From Prochlorococcus sp. AG-412-I05 (GTDB taxonomy: Bacteria; Cyanobacteriota; Cyanobacteriia; PCC-6307; Cyanobiaceae): 64,000 nt of DNA. The notes beneath the pieces were generated by a model, which saw nothing but the letters and a program-made list of their open reading frames with translations, ran no database searches and was not told the DNA's origin. The DNA lies in assembly GCA_003214855.1 (NCBI GenBank), contig QCLC01000007.1:1-64000 (forward strand), in the 5' to 3' direction. Below, one piece after another: positions 40,366 to 49,448 of this stretch (its first letter is position 1; the number at the start of each line of letters is the position of its first letter). Made by a program: the position numbers and the translations under genes.

Positions 40366-40740
40366 TCAGGCTTCAACGGCTGCGGCTTCCTGCTGTTCTG
40401 CTGGTTCAGGCTCACTCCCGGGGACGATTCTGGGAGCGGGTAGAGGACCTTCCTGTTTCACAGTGAGGTAGCGAATCACGTCTTCACTCAGACGCATAGC
40501 TTTTTCCAGCACGGCCACTTGTTGTCCATTGCCGTTGTGGCTTAGCTGCACATAGATGCCTTCCTTGTGATTTGAGATTGGATAGGCCAGGCGTCGCTTG
40601 CCACGCATTTGATTGTCGAGGACCTCTGCCCCAGCTTCAGTCACCATCTCGCGGTACTTGGTGACATGGGTTTCTACTTCCTCTTCCGGGATGTCCGGCC
40701 GGAGGATGTACATGGTTTCGTAATAAGGTTGTTGACTCAT
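40366..40740 (-). CDS. rpsF: 30S ribosomal protein S6
   Basis: The 124-residue protein opens with [17 protein letters not shown] and contains [24 protein letters not shown] and the [13 protein letters not shown] strand, all standard S6. A Glu/Ala-rich C-terminal extension follows ([15 protein letters not shown]). Separate from rplI/rpsR, as usual in cyanobacteria. Confidence 0.97.
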   Translation of the reverse strand: MSQQPYYETMYILRPDIPEEEVETHVTKYREMVTEAGAEVLDNQMRGKRRLAYPISNHKEGIYVQLSHNGNGQQVAVLEKAMRLSEDVIRYLTVKQEGPLPAPRIVPGSEPEPAEQQEAAAVEA

Positions 40741-40818
40741 CAGGTGTTCCGACAGGGACTTAAAGGCTCACGGCAGTGAGCGACGGAGCCACCAGCCTAT
40801 CTCTTTATGGTCAGTGTT

Positions 40819-41304
40819 TTAGTAGAGCTGCATGCGAACGGCTTGGCTGATACCTGGCAGGTCTGGTTCACGTCCTCTTAGGCATTCGATCAAGGCGAAG
40901 ATCACGATGACAAGTATTGCGATCAGAACAGTGGTACTAAGAGTGCTGAAGATGAGTAAACCCTCAAGTGGTCTTTGAAGGATTCCGAAGAAGCCAAGAC
41001 CCAGTACGGCGAGGACGATACTTAATAACAAAGCCTGCAACGTGTTAAAGCGCAGGAAATAGGGAACCTTTGGGTTGCGAATTACGGCAAGGAAAAGAGC
41101 TATGAAAAGAACTAAGCTGCCTAGCCCGAAGGGCATCGCACGTTCCAAAATTACTATTGGATATGTGGGTAGGTAGAGCAAGGCAAATAAGATCTGAATG
41201 ATTTCAGGTGCTTCATTCAGGCTTTGCGCAAACGGCGCGGTGTCGCTCCAAGGGAGCATGTAAATCAGCACTCCCAGCAACCGTTGCCAGACAGGGATCA
41301 GCAT
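40819..41304 (-). CDS. Tic20-like membrane protein
   Basis: The 161-residue protein has four hydrophobic helices and the Tic20/Ycf60 pattern: RLLGVLIYMLPWSD at the N-terminus, VPYFLRFNTLQALLL in the middle and a conserved FALIECLRGREPDLPGISQAVRMQ tail. Plastid Tic20 is part of the inner-envelope import channel; the function of the cyanobacterial ancestor is unknown. It lies 25 bp downstream of aroE on the same strand. Confidence 0.85.
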   Translation of the reverse strand: MLIPVWQRLLGVLIYMLPWSDTAPFAQSLNEAPEIIQILFALLYLPTYPIVILERAMPFGLGSLVLFIALFLAVIRNPKVPYFLRFNTLQALLLSIVLAVLGLGFFGILQRPLEGLLIFSTLSTTVLIAILVIVIFALIECLRGREPDLPGISQAVRMQLY

Positions 41305-41329
41305 GGGGGGTCAGATCACTGCTATGAAG

Positions 41330-42247
41330 CTAAACCGTGAGCCAGCCCAGAGCAGCTTTTCTCATCTCTTCGATAGGCACCTGGTTGTTGCCGCTCCAGA
41401 GCCTTAGAGAGGCAGCGCCTTGTTGAACAAGCATTTCGAGGCCATCTATGCAATGGCAGCCATGTTCAGTTCCTAAGGTCAGCCATGCGGTTGGTTTTGG
41501 TGTGTAAATCAGGTCATAGAGAGTTGTCTTTGGGCTTAGGTTTTGCCAAATTTTCTTCCCCAGGGGCATTGGCGCTCTAGGAGTTGATGTTTCCGAACGG
41601 TTTTGGGACATGCCTACTGGTGTGGTGTTGACCACCAGATCGGCTTTGGTTAGCTGTTCAACCAGAGCAGGGTCCTGTTGGAGAATTCCTTGCAAGAGCA
41701 CTTGGCAATCAGATTCGGAGCTGGCTGGGTTGGGCTGGAGATCATCAAGAAATCTCTTCAGTGCATCAGATCGGCGCCCAACCACCATTATTTGAGCCAA
41801 TTTTAAATCTTGCAGACCTGCAACGACTGCTCGGGCGCTACCACCGCAACCGAGCACGACTGCACGACGCCCATGCCACTCGCACTTGCTTTCTTGAAGG
41901 GGTGCAATAAAACCGGCCACGTCTGTGTTGGTGCCTGTCCAGCCACCGTCTGCATGAGGGATCAGAGTGTTGACGGCTTTCAGTCGTTTTGCTAAAGGGC
42001 TGAGTTCTCGACAGGTTTTGGCCACGTCTTGTTTGTGGGGGATGGTGATGTTCAGGCCAAGGCAGTTGAGCGAACGCAGAGCGCAGAGCACATTGGCCAG
42101 ATCGTTGGTTTCGCAGGGCATGGCCATGTAGCACCAGTCGAGATTCATTGCAGTGAGGGCTGCGTTTTGCATCACCGGTGAGAGGGAATGGTGCACTGGT
42201 TGGCCGAGCAGGCCTATTAGGGAGGTTGTGCCGCTAATCATTCCCAT
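41330..42247 (-). CDS. aroE: Shikimate dehydrogenase
   Basis: NADPH-dependent reduction of 3-dehydroshikimate. The protein shows LLGQPVHHSLSPVMQNAAL (substrate site), NITIPHKQDV with catalytic Lys, NTDVAGF, the Rossmann loop VLGCGGSARAVVAGL, and VNTTPVGM. The longest frame starts at 42298, but ATG 42247 (or 42241, MISGTTSLIG) matches the usual N-terminus better. Divergent from dnaK. Confidence 0.95.
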   Translation of the reverse strand: MGMISGTTSLIGLLGQPVHHSLSPVMQNAALTAMNLDWCYMAMPCETNDLANVLCALRSLNCLGLNITIPHKQDVAKTCRELSPLAKRLKAVNTLIPHADGGWTGTNTDVAGFIAPLQESKCEWHGRRAVVLGCGGSARAVVAGLQDLKLAQIMVVGRRSDALKRFLDDLQPNPASSESDCQVLLQGILQQDPALVEQLTKADLVVNTTPVGMSQNRSETSTPRAPMPLGKKIWQNLSPKTTLYDLIYTPKPTAWLTLGTEHGCHCIDGLEMLVQQGAASLRLWSGNNQVPIEEMRKAALGWLTV

Positions 42248-42356
42248 TGCTTGATCGGTTCTGTGCCCAGCCTGCCGGGTGAGCTGTTCGGGAACCACAC
42301 CTCGCCTCTAAGTGGCCTCACTGCCGAGGATGCACCTGTTCAAGACAGAGATCTTT

Positions 42357-42362
42357 AGGAGG
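42357..42362 (+). promoter_or_regulatory. Ribosome binding site of dnaK
   Basis: A perfect AGGAGG ends nine bases before ATG 42372 and decides the dnaK start over the upstream in-frame ATG at 42312. Confidence 0.8.
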
Positions 42363-42371
42363 TCGGCACGA

Positions 42372-44276
42372 ATGGGAAAGGTTGTTGGCATTGACCTTGG
42401 AACCACGAACAGTTGTGTCGCCGTAATGGAGGGTGGCAAGCCCGTCGTGATTGCTAACGCTGAAGGGTTTAGAACAACTCCCTCCGTGGTCGCGTATACC
42501 AAAAATCAGGATCAGTTGGTTGGCCAGATCGCCAAGCGCCAAGCGGTGATGAACACTGATAACACCTTTTATTCAGCAAAGCGCTTCGTTGGTCGTCGGG
42601 TTGATGAAGTGAACGAAGAGTCGAAGGAAGTGAGCTATGAGGTTGAGAAGTCTGGCTCTAATGTGAGGTTGAAGTGCCCGGTTCTTGATAAGCAGTTTTC
42701 TCCTGAGGAAGTGAGTGCTCAGGTGTTGCGCAAGTTAGCTGAGGACGCTGGTAAGTATCTCGGTGAGAACGTAACCCAGGCCGTGATCACGGTGCCTGCG
42801 TATTTTAATGACTCACAGAGACAGGCCACCAAGGACGCCGGCAAGATAGCTGGCTTAGAGGTGCTACGCATCATTAACGAGCCAACTGCGGCTGCGTTGG
42901 CCTATGGCCTCGACAAGAAGAGCAATGAGCGCATTCTGGTGTTTGACCTGGGTGGTGGAACCTTTGATGTTTCTGTGCTCGAGGTAGGTGATGGTGTTTT
43001 TGAGGTTCTATCTACCTCAGGTGACACTCATCTAGGCGGAGATGATTTCGATAAAGTGATTGTTGATCATCTGGCTGCAACTTTTAAGGCCAATGAAGGG
43101 ATTGATCTGCGACAGGATAAGCAGGCTCTTCAGCGCCTCACTGAGGCGGGAGAGAAAGCCAAGATCGAGCTTTCCAGTGCTACGCAAAGTGAGATCAATC
43201 TGCCATTTATTACTGCTACCTCTGAGGGGCCTAAGCATCTTGATCTAACCCTGACACGTGCCAAATTTGAGGAATTGGCTTCAAAGCTGATTGATCGTTG
43301 TCGCGTACCTGTGGAGCAGGCTCTTAAGGACGCCAAACTCTCTTCTGGTGAACTTGACGAAATCGTGATGGTGGGCGGCTCTAGTCGCATGCCTGCAGTT
43401 CAGGAACTTGTGAAGAGGGTTACGGGTAAAGATCCCAATCAGACTGTCAATCCTGATGAGGTTGTTGCAGTAGGCGCTGCCATACAGGGCGGGGTATTGG
43501 CTGGTGAAGTTAAGGACATCTTGCTACTTGACGTCACTCCTCTCTCCTTGGGTGTGGAGACTCTTGGTGGTGTGATGACCAAGATGATTACGCGTAATAC
43601 GACTGTTCCTACGAAGAAGTCGGAAACTTATTCCACGGCGGTTGATGGACAAACGAATGTTGAGATTCACGTGCTTCAGGGTGAACGTGAAATGGCCTCT
43701 GATAATAAGAGCTTGGGAACATTCCGTCTTGATGGAATTCCTCCTGCCCCTCGTGGTGTTCCTCAGATTGAGGTGACTTTTGATATTGATGCCAACGGTA
43801 TACTTAGTGTTAATGCCAAGGATAAGGGTAGCGGTAAGGAGCAAAGCATTTCGATTACTGGTGCTTCAACCCTCTCTGAAAATGAAGTTGAGAAGATGGT
43901 TAAGGATGCTGAGACCAATGCCTCAGCTGATAAAGAAAAGCGAGAGCGCATTGACATTAAGAACCAGGCTGAGACGCTTGTTTATCAGGCGGAAAAGCAG
44001 CTCGGAGAGTTGGCTGACAAGGTTGATGCTGATTCAAAGGCAAAGGTGGAAGATAAGCGCGTCAAGCTTAAGGCTGCCATTGAGAAAGATGACTTTGATT
44101 CGATGAAGTCACTATTGGAGGAACTGCAGCAGGAGCTTTATACCTTGGGTGCTTCTGTTTATCAGCAGGCGGGTGCCGCCGGCGCAGAATCCGGCGCTGA
44201 TACTGGCGCGGCTGGTGCTGGTGATTCCAGTAGTGGTGATGATGTGATTGACGCAGAATTTACTGAGTCGAAGTGA
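42372..44276 (+). CDS. dnaK: Chaperone DnaK (Hsp70)
   Basis: The 634-residue protein starts with [18 protein letters not shown] and has the Hsp70 ATPase blocks ([46 protein letters not shown]), the linker [16 protein letters not shown] and a substrate domain with [15 protein letters not shown]. It ends in a Gly/Ala/Asp-rich tail rather than a bacterial EEVKDKK motif. Cyanobacteria have several DnaK paralogues; from gene order this is probably the DnaK2 type. No dnaJ or grpE is adjacent. Confidence 0.96.
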   Translation: MGKVVGIDLGTTNSCVAVMEGGKPVVIANAEGFRTTPSVVAYTKNQDQLVGQIAKRQAVMNTDNTFYSAKRFVGRRVDEVNEESKEVSYEVEKSGSNVRLKCPVLDKQFSPEEVSAQVLRKLAEDAGKYLGENVTQAVITVPAYFNDSQRQATKDAGKIAGLEVLRIINEPTAAALAYGLDKKSNERILVFDLGGGTFDVSVLEVGDGVFEVLSTSGDTHLGGDDFDKVIVDHLAATFKANEGIDLRQDKQALQRLTEAGEKAKIELSSATQSEINLPFITATSEGPKHLDLTLTRAKFEELASKLIDRCRVPVEQALKDAKLSSGELDEIVMVGGSSRMPAVQELVKRVTGKDPNQTVNPDEVVAVGAAIQGGVLAGEVKDILLLDVTPLSLGVETLGGVMTKMITRNTTVPTKKSETYSTAVDGQTNVEIHVLQGEREMASDNKSLGTFRLDGIPPAPRGVPQIEVTFDIDANGILSVNAKDKGSGKEQSISITGASTLSENEVEKMVKDAETNASADKEKRERIDIKNQAETLVYQAEKQLGELADKVDADSKAKVEDKRVKLKAAIEKDDFDSMKSLLEELQQELYTLGASVYQQAGAAGAESGADTGAAGAGDSSSGDDVIDAEFTESK

Positions 44277-45006
44277 TGGGATAGTTGGCTTGTTGATGTC
44301 ATAAAGCATCATTTGCCTGCTGCCCTATGGTCTAAAGTAGTTCTTGTCAATATTGGCCTTGCTTTTGATATATGGTTAGCACATGTAGCATGAATGCTTT
44401 TATCCTTTGAGTGGCTAAGAATGGATCAATAAACTAAGGATTGTTTAGCTTTTGTTGATCAGCCCCTAAATTTGATCAGGGTTGATTGAAATGAGTAGAT
44501 GTCTGATGTAAAGGCCCTGCCTTATTTATAAAATGGTGACATCTCTTTCAGAGTGTTGCTTGATTTTGACCTGTAATTAGCGGCTTTTACATCACCATGG
44601 GCTGGCATGAAAAAATATTCTCTGGAGAGACTGAAGATCCAAAATTTATAAAATAGGTTAAATGGCTTCTAGCCTTCAGAAAGAATAATATTGATTAGCT
44701 GATCAACTTTGAGAGCTGATTATTTTCTATGCATGAGTTTAGCGAGAGGCAAGGGTTTGTTGGAGGTTGGTTGTTTCCTGCCTAATGATTTACTATTTGA
44801 TTGTCTTGGAGTAGTCAATTCAATCAATATTGAGCCATGTGATTACAATGATTTAGCAGATGGAGATGCCCTACTTTGATTCCTATGAATATGATGATAG
44901 GAAGAGGCCATCTTCTGCAATTCTGAATACATTGCTACTTATTTGGCGATAGAACTGATCGAATCAATCTTTATACTGGTTGCTAGGAGTCTATCAATGA
45001 TTTGAC

Positions 45007-45055
45007 GGCAGCAATTGAATCTTGCTGCCAGTGATTGAAGAGTTGAGGAACTCTT
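45007..45055. ncRNA. Tandem-hairpin element, possible small RNA or terminator
   Basis: Two perfect inverted repeats lie 8 bases apart: GGCAGCAA (45007-45014) pairs with TTGCTGCC (45022-45029) over a 7-base loop, and AAGAGTT (45038-45044) pairs with AACTCTT (45049-45055) over GAGG. On the + strand the second stem runs into a T-rich stretch (TTTATTCATATTTT region), as in an intrinsic terminator. There is no gene immediately upstream, so it may end a non-coding transcript. Confidence 0.35.
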
Positions 45056-45687
45056 TATTCATATTTTGGCCTAGTGACTTAAATTTTCACAAAATGCCTC
45101 TAGGGGTTATCCGCAAATTCTAAATTTCTTGAAAAATTTCTGGGGTTTATCCCTTGCCTCAAAAGAATCAACACAGAACACTCTTCGAAGCATGGATTAC
45201 TGTTGCGAAGGAGAGCCTATAGTTTTTAGTAAATGTTAATCCCAGTAGAATTCCAATTGTTTGATGTATGATAACTGCAAGCAGATTCTAGCCCAGCTAT
45301 CATTTTATGACTTGGAATCATGCCGTTAAGGGCTCTGTAGATTTTCAATCTATTATGCTCAGTAAATTGCGGAAATAAGAAGCTCAAATTTTTGATTGGC
45401 AATCTTATGACGATTGGATTTAGGCTTCATTGATTGATGCGATAAGGTTTTTTTATGTGTAGGCGTTTGTTGACCATGTTTAGGGCAAATCCAATCCTTT
45501 ATGCTCTCCCCTATCAGTGATTTTGACGGTTCAATCTGCACTTATTCAAGCAAGGACTTTCTTGCAATGGCTGCTGCATGGGAATTTCTAATGAACTTTT
45601 CCCATCTGTTGCTGCGGACTCCACTGTCTGCTGGCATTGATCTGTGTTATAGCTTTAAGGATAGAAAATCCTATTTGCCAAAAGTTT

Positions 45688-45795
45688 ATGGAAACCCTTG
45701 GAACCATTTTCGCTTGTCTGCTGGCAGTAGTTCCTGTTGGTTTGTTGTTACATTTTTATGCCAGGCACCGAGACAAAGAGATAACTCTCAACTAA
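45688..45795 (+). CDS. Possible 35-residue single-helix membrane peptide
   Basis: ATG 45688 opens METLGTIFACLLAVVPVGLL followed by a charged tail HFYARHRDKEITLN. The hydrophobic helix with a short cytoplasmic-type tail is the size and pattern of small photosystem or cytochrome subunits such as PsbM or PetG, but I cannot match it to a named one. No clear ribosome site precedes it. A longer overlapping frame (45501-45932) in another phase looks accidental. Confidence 0.4.
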   Translation: METLGTIFACLLAVVPVGLLLHFYARHRDKEITLN

Positions 45796-46043
45796 CGCTG
45801 CTTACTTTATTTCTTCAACATCATGGCGTCTTGCCATCTCTAAAGCATGTGCCTCTTACGCATTCATCCCCTTTGAAAGCGTTTTCAGGCACTTCTTCAA
45901 TGTTGATGGGCACTGGCGTCTCGAGGAATTAAGGCAATCCAAGTGTGTGGGTCTACCAGCTCATCGAGATTTCTTTGACGCAGCAAACTGGTGATCTTTG
46001 GACGCCTTGCTGTTGGATGATTGAAAATTGATCAAGAGTCAAG

Positions 46044-47138
46044 TCAAGATCTTGTTTCGTTAGCGAGTTGGTCTTTGACCCATGCAGCGCTGGCTGGGGC
46101 GAGCAAGACGCCATTTCGGTAATGGCCCGTAGCCACGATTAGCCCGGGCTCTAGTGTTTCTAAAAGAGGTGCTGGACGTTCGACAGGTCGAGCACGCAAT
46201 CCATGCCATTGGTTTTTCACAGTCGCGCTCTGTAGCCAATCCGGTGCATCTCCTGCGAGGTGTTGCATGGCCTTGAGGTGGCTAGACATTGGTTGAACGC
46301 CTGGCTCGAGAGTGGCACCTATCCAGATCTGATTGGTTCCGTGGGGGATCAGGTTGATGCCATGGCTCACGAGTACTGCAGGCCAGCCGCTCCAATTGTG
46401 CTGATCTGAGATCAGCTCTAGATCCAGCACTTGTCCAAGCACAGGGGTCATGCGAAGACTGTGGCCTAGAGATTCCAGCAGGGCTTTGCTGCCCAGTGCT
46501 GCACAGATCACGACAGCGTCTTGGCTCAAATTTGTTCCTCCCGCAAGTTGAAGGCGCCACTGTTTGTCTTCGACAGATGAATTTCGTTTCAGTGAGATGA
46601 CTGGTTCTTGGATTTGTTGTACGCCTTGGTCTTGTAGGGCAGCCCATAGGCATTTTTGTAGGGCGATCGGGTCTAGATAACCGTCTTGATGAGAGATCAG
46701 TCCTCCATGTTGTGTGTTTGGCCATGATCGGCCCATACCGGGATTCGAGTTTGGTGAGATCAGCTCAAGGCCGAGATGTTGCCGCTGTTCTGCGAGTTGC
46801 TTCATCAGGATGGCTTCTGCTTCGCTACTCGCCAGTTGAATCAGAGGGGTGTTGAGCTCGAGCGGATGCTCTTGACTGCTCAGTTCTGCAATCCACTCTG
46901 GCCAGAGGGCCATGCTCTTTTGCCGGAGTCGCCAGGCTCGTCCACTGCTACGCCTGAAAACATGCCCCATGAGTACCCCTAGCGAAGCAGTTGTTCCTGG
47001 GAGGGTCCCTGATCTGTTAATCGGTTGACCCAATCTTGGATCAATCAGCATCACTTTGTGGCCATGCTTGGCTAAATACCAGGCGGTGCCAGCGCCAACC
47101 GCACCGGCGCCAATGATTGCAACGCTGGAAGCAGTCAT
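46044..47138 (-). CDS. FAD-dependent glycine / D-amino-acid oxidase family protein
   Basis: The protein starts with a Rossmann FAD site, VAIIGAGAVGAGTAWYLAKHG, has GTTASLGVLMGH with the substrate-site region, and closes with GLRARPVERPAPLLETLEPGLIVATGHYRNGVLLAP, typical of DAO/ThiO enzymes. ThiO supplies dehydroglycine for thiamine, but the cyanobacterial ThiO-ThiG fusion is not seen here, so the substrate is open. ATG 47138 is preferred over GTG 47168. Divergent from purU. Confidence 0.85.
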   Translation of the reverse strand: MTASSVAIIGAGAVGAGTAWYLAKHGHKVMLIDPRLGQPINRSGTLPGTTASLGVLMGHVFRRSSGRAWRLRQKSMALWPEWIAELSSQEHPLELNTPLIQLASSEAEAILMKQLAEQRQHLGLELISPNSNPGMGRSWPNTQHGGLISHQDGYLDPIALQKCLWAALQDQGVQQIQEPVISLKRNSSVEDKQWRLQLAGGTNLSQDAVVICAALGSKALLESLGHSLRMTPVLGQVLDLELISDQHNWSGWPAVLVSHGINLIPHGTNQIWIGATLEPGVQPMSSHLKAMQHLAGDAPDWLQSATVKNQWHGLRARPVERPAPLLETLEPGLIVATGHYRNGVLLAPASAAWVKDQLANETRS

Positions 47139-47229
47139 ATCTTGATATTGACCAGCAATGCATCTCACTTTGAGCTGTTCTTGGTGCTGACGTTCGTCAA
47201 GACAGAATGAGTTTTTGCAATCAGGTTGC

Positions 47230-48120
47230 GTGAGTTCCCCTCTTGGTGATGTATGGAATCCTTACGGTTGCAAGCTTCGTGTGATTTTGCAGCTCATCTG
47301 TCCAGATCGGCCTGCTTTGGTGAGTGAGTTGTCGGGATGGGTGGCTGTTAATGGAGGCAATATTCTTCATGCTGATCACCATACGGATGTTGGGGCTGGA
47401 CTGTTTCTGAGCAGGATCGAATTTGGAATTGAGGGCTTCGGATTGCCTCGAGAGGCGATAGCACCGGCTGTGAATGCCTTGGCAGATCGCCTCGGGGGTC
47501 AGGCGCAAGTGCATTTTTCGGATGAGATCCCTCGGGTGGCGATCTTCGCCAGCAAGCAGAGTCACTGTCTGTTGGATCTACTTTGGCGCACTCGCAGTGG
47601 GGAGTTGCCGATGCAGGTGCCGCTTGTGATTGCAAACCACTCTCAATTGGAGCCTTTATGCAGGGAGTTTGGTGTTTGTTTTGAGTGTGTTCCTATGACG
47701 CTTGCCAGCAAGCCTGAGGCGGAACAAACCATGCTGGATTTGTTGGCTGAGCATCGGATTGAGTTGGTTGTGTTGGCCAAGTACATGCAGGTCCTTAGTG
47801 GTGCTTTTCTAGAGCGTTTCCCCACCGTGATTAATATTCACCATTCCTTCCTGCCGGCTTTTAAGGGGGCACAGCCCTATCACAGGGCCTGGGATCGAGG
47901 GGTGAAAGTGATTGGTGCTACCGCCCATTACGTCACTGAAGATCTGGATGACGGGCCGATTATTGAGCAGACCATCGAGCATGTAAACCATCGTGATGAG
48001 GTGGAAGATTTGATTCGTAAAGGGCGTGATACCGAACGTCTCGCTTTGGCAAGGGCTTTGAGATTGCATCTTTGTCGCCAGGTGATGGTCTATCGCGGTA
48101 GAACCGCTGTTTTTGCATGA
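47230..48120 (+). CDS. purU: Formyltetrahydrofolate deformylase
   Basis: PurU hydrolyses 10-formyl-THF to THF and formate, feeding PurT. An N-terminal ACT domain (VILQLICPDRPALVSELSGWV, with HADHHTD) precedes a formyltransferase domain with VVLAKYMQVLSGAFLERFPTVINIHHSFLPAFKGAQPYHRA and GATAHYVTEDLDDGPIIEQ (Asn/His/Asp catalytic set). The start is uncertain: TTG 47215 or GTG 47230, the latter with AGG four bases upstream. The stop overlaps the next start (ATGA). Confidence 0.95.
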   Translation: MSSPLGDVWNPYGCKLRVILQLICPDRPALVSELSGWVAVNGGNILHADHHTDVGAGLFLSRIEFGIEGFGLPREAIAPAVNALADRLGGQAQVHFSDEIPRVAIFASKQSHCLLDLLWRTRSGELPMQVPLVIANHSQLEPLCREFGVCFECVPMTLASKPEAEQTMLDLLAEHRIELVVLAKYMQVLSGAFLERFPTVINIHHSFLPAFKGAQPYHRAWDRGVKVIGATAHYVTEDLDDGPIIEQTIEHVNHRDEVEDLIRKGRDTERLALARALRLHLCRQVMVYRGRTAVFA

Positions 48121-49448
48121 CGGTGTTGGCTTGGATGGCTCGATGTCGCCCTGCGGCTGCGACCTCCATGGGTTGGCTTGTTTTCCAGTGGGGGCTTTTT
48201 TTGTTGCCTTCCAGTGCATTGTTGGCAGGCCTGTTGCTGCTTACGGCCCTGGTGCTTGGTAGTTGTCAGCGACAGCAACCGTTTTGGCGTGATCCCTGGA
48301 ATTGGCCTTTGCTGATTGCCGCACTGTTGATGCTGTTTGGTTGCGTTCAGGCCTATTCGGGTGGACGTGCTTGGGTTGGTCTGGGGAATTGGTTGCCTTT
48401 CTTTTGGGCTTTTTGGGGTTTTCAGCCTTATTTAGTGAGTGATGAAGCCCGACGACGTTGTGCCCTTTGGCTTGTCGCTGGCACTTTGCCTGTGGTGATT
48501 ACCGGTCTCGGGCAGCTCTGGTGGGGATGGCAGGGGCCATGGCAATTGTTCGGTGGCTTAATCGTCTGGTTCATGGCTCCCGGCGGGGAGCCTACTGGCC
48601 GTTTATCTGGTCTGTTCGATTACGCCAATATTGCCGGAGCCTGGTTGGCGTTGGTTTGGCCATTCTGTTTGGCAGCTCTGCTTCAGCCTGCCCTCAGTCG
48701 TTTTCAACGCAGTATGGCTTTGGGGGTCGCTATTGCTGTTGTGGCTGCATTGGTTCTTACCGACTCACGAAATGCTTGGGGAGGGTTGATGTTGGCGATT
48801 CCCTTTGTTTTTGGGCCCGCCAGGTGGCCCTGGTTGTTGCCGTTGATGGTGTTAGCGCTGTTACCAGTGACCCTTGCAGCATTACCAGGCAGTCCTTCAG
48901 GTTTGCAGCAGTGGGCACGCACGGTTGTGCCTGAGGGCATTTGGGCGCGTCTTAATGACATGCGCTATATCCAGGATCGTGAGTTGATGTCAACTCGCAT
49001 GAGCCAGTGGGGGGTGGCTCTGCAGTTCATTAATTCTCGTCCTTGGCTGGGTTGGGGGGCTGCTGCTTTTTCAGTGCTCTATCCGCTGCGGACTGGTCAG
49101 TGGCATGGCCATGCCCATAACCTTCCTCTTGAACTTGCTGTGAGCCATGGGATACCCGTAGCTCTGCTAGTGGTGGGGACTGTTTTAGCCCTTTTGATCA
49201 CAGTCTTGCGACGTGGTGTGTTGACTGGTGGAGTCTTGATAAGCCGAGGTTTGAGTAGCACGGTCTTTGACCGTGCTTGGTGGACGGCAAGTTTGATCGT
49301 GGTGGTGATGCACGCTACTGATATGCCTTTCTTTGATAGTCGGCTCAACATTGCCGGCTGGATTCTTTTGGCTGGATTGCGTTGCATCATTCTTCCCCAG
49401 CAGGCACTCCAACATGCTCGTTCAGGGCTTGATGCTGCTGCTGGATGA
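48117..49448 (+). CDS. O-antigen ligase-like (Wzy/IctB-type) membrane protein
   Basis: The 443-residue protein is mostly hydrophobic, with about ten helices, and has the O-antigen-ligase core: LTDSRNAWGGLMLAIP and the loop YPLRTGQWHGHAHNLPLELAVSHGIP with conserved His residues. Such proteins polymerise or ligate surface polysaccharide; the cyanobacterial IctB name (carbon transport) is misleading. It overlaps purU by 4 bp and the convergent radical SAM gene by 62 bp. Confidence 0.82.
   Translation: MTVLAWMARCRPAAATSMGWLVFQWGLFLLPSSALLAGLLLLTALVLGSCQRQQPFWRDPWNWPLLIAALLMLFGCVQAYSGGRAWVGLGNWLPFFWAFWGFQPYLVSDEARRRCALWLVAGTLPVVITGLGQLWWGWQGPWQLFGGLIVWFMAPGGEPTGRLSGLFDYANIAGAWLALVWPFCLAALLQPALSRFQRSMALGVAIAVVAALVLTDSRNAWGGLMLAIPFVFGPARWPWLLPLMVLALLPVTLAALPGSPSGLQQWARTVVPEGIWARLNDMRYIQDRELMSTRMSQWGVALQFINSRPWLGWGAAAFSVLYPLRTGQWHGHAHNLPLELAVSHGIPVALLVVGTVLALLITVLRRGVLTGGVLISRGLSSTVFDRAWWTASLIVVVMHATDMPFFDSRLNIAGWILLAGLRCIILPQQALQHARSGLDAAAG

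Larger units (their letters stand above)
44277..46043. other. 1.8-kb AT-rich gene-poor region after dnaK
   Basis: No clear protein-coding gene fills this stretch. It contains short open frames that look accidental or decayed, such as one of 19 codons from ATG 44600, two adjacent perfect hairpins (45007-45055), a possible 35-residue membrane peptide gene (45688-45795) and a start-less 69-codon open frame (45785-45991). A nested imperfect hairpin occurs at 44424-44460 (outer arms GATCAA/TTGATC, inner arms TAAAC/GTTTA). It could hold small RNAs or be a graveyard of lost genes. Confidence 0.6.

Noticed and set aside
45501..45932. 143-codon open frame on the + strand in the gene-poor region
   Set aside because: It has no ribosome site or recognisable domain, its composition looks random, and it overlaps the more protein-like small membrane peptide in a different phase.
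44277..46043. Lanthipeptide (prochlorosin) precursor genes, known from MIT9313-type strains
   Set aside because: No open frame with a ProcA-like leader ending in a double-glycine site was seen.
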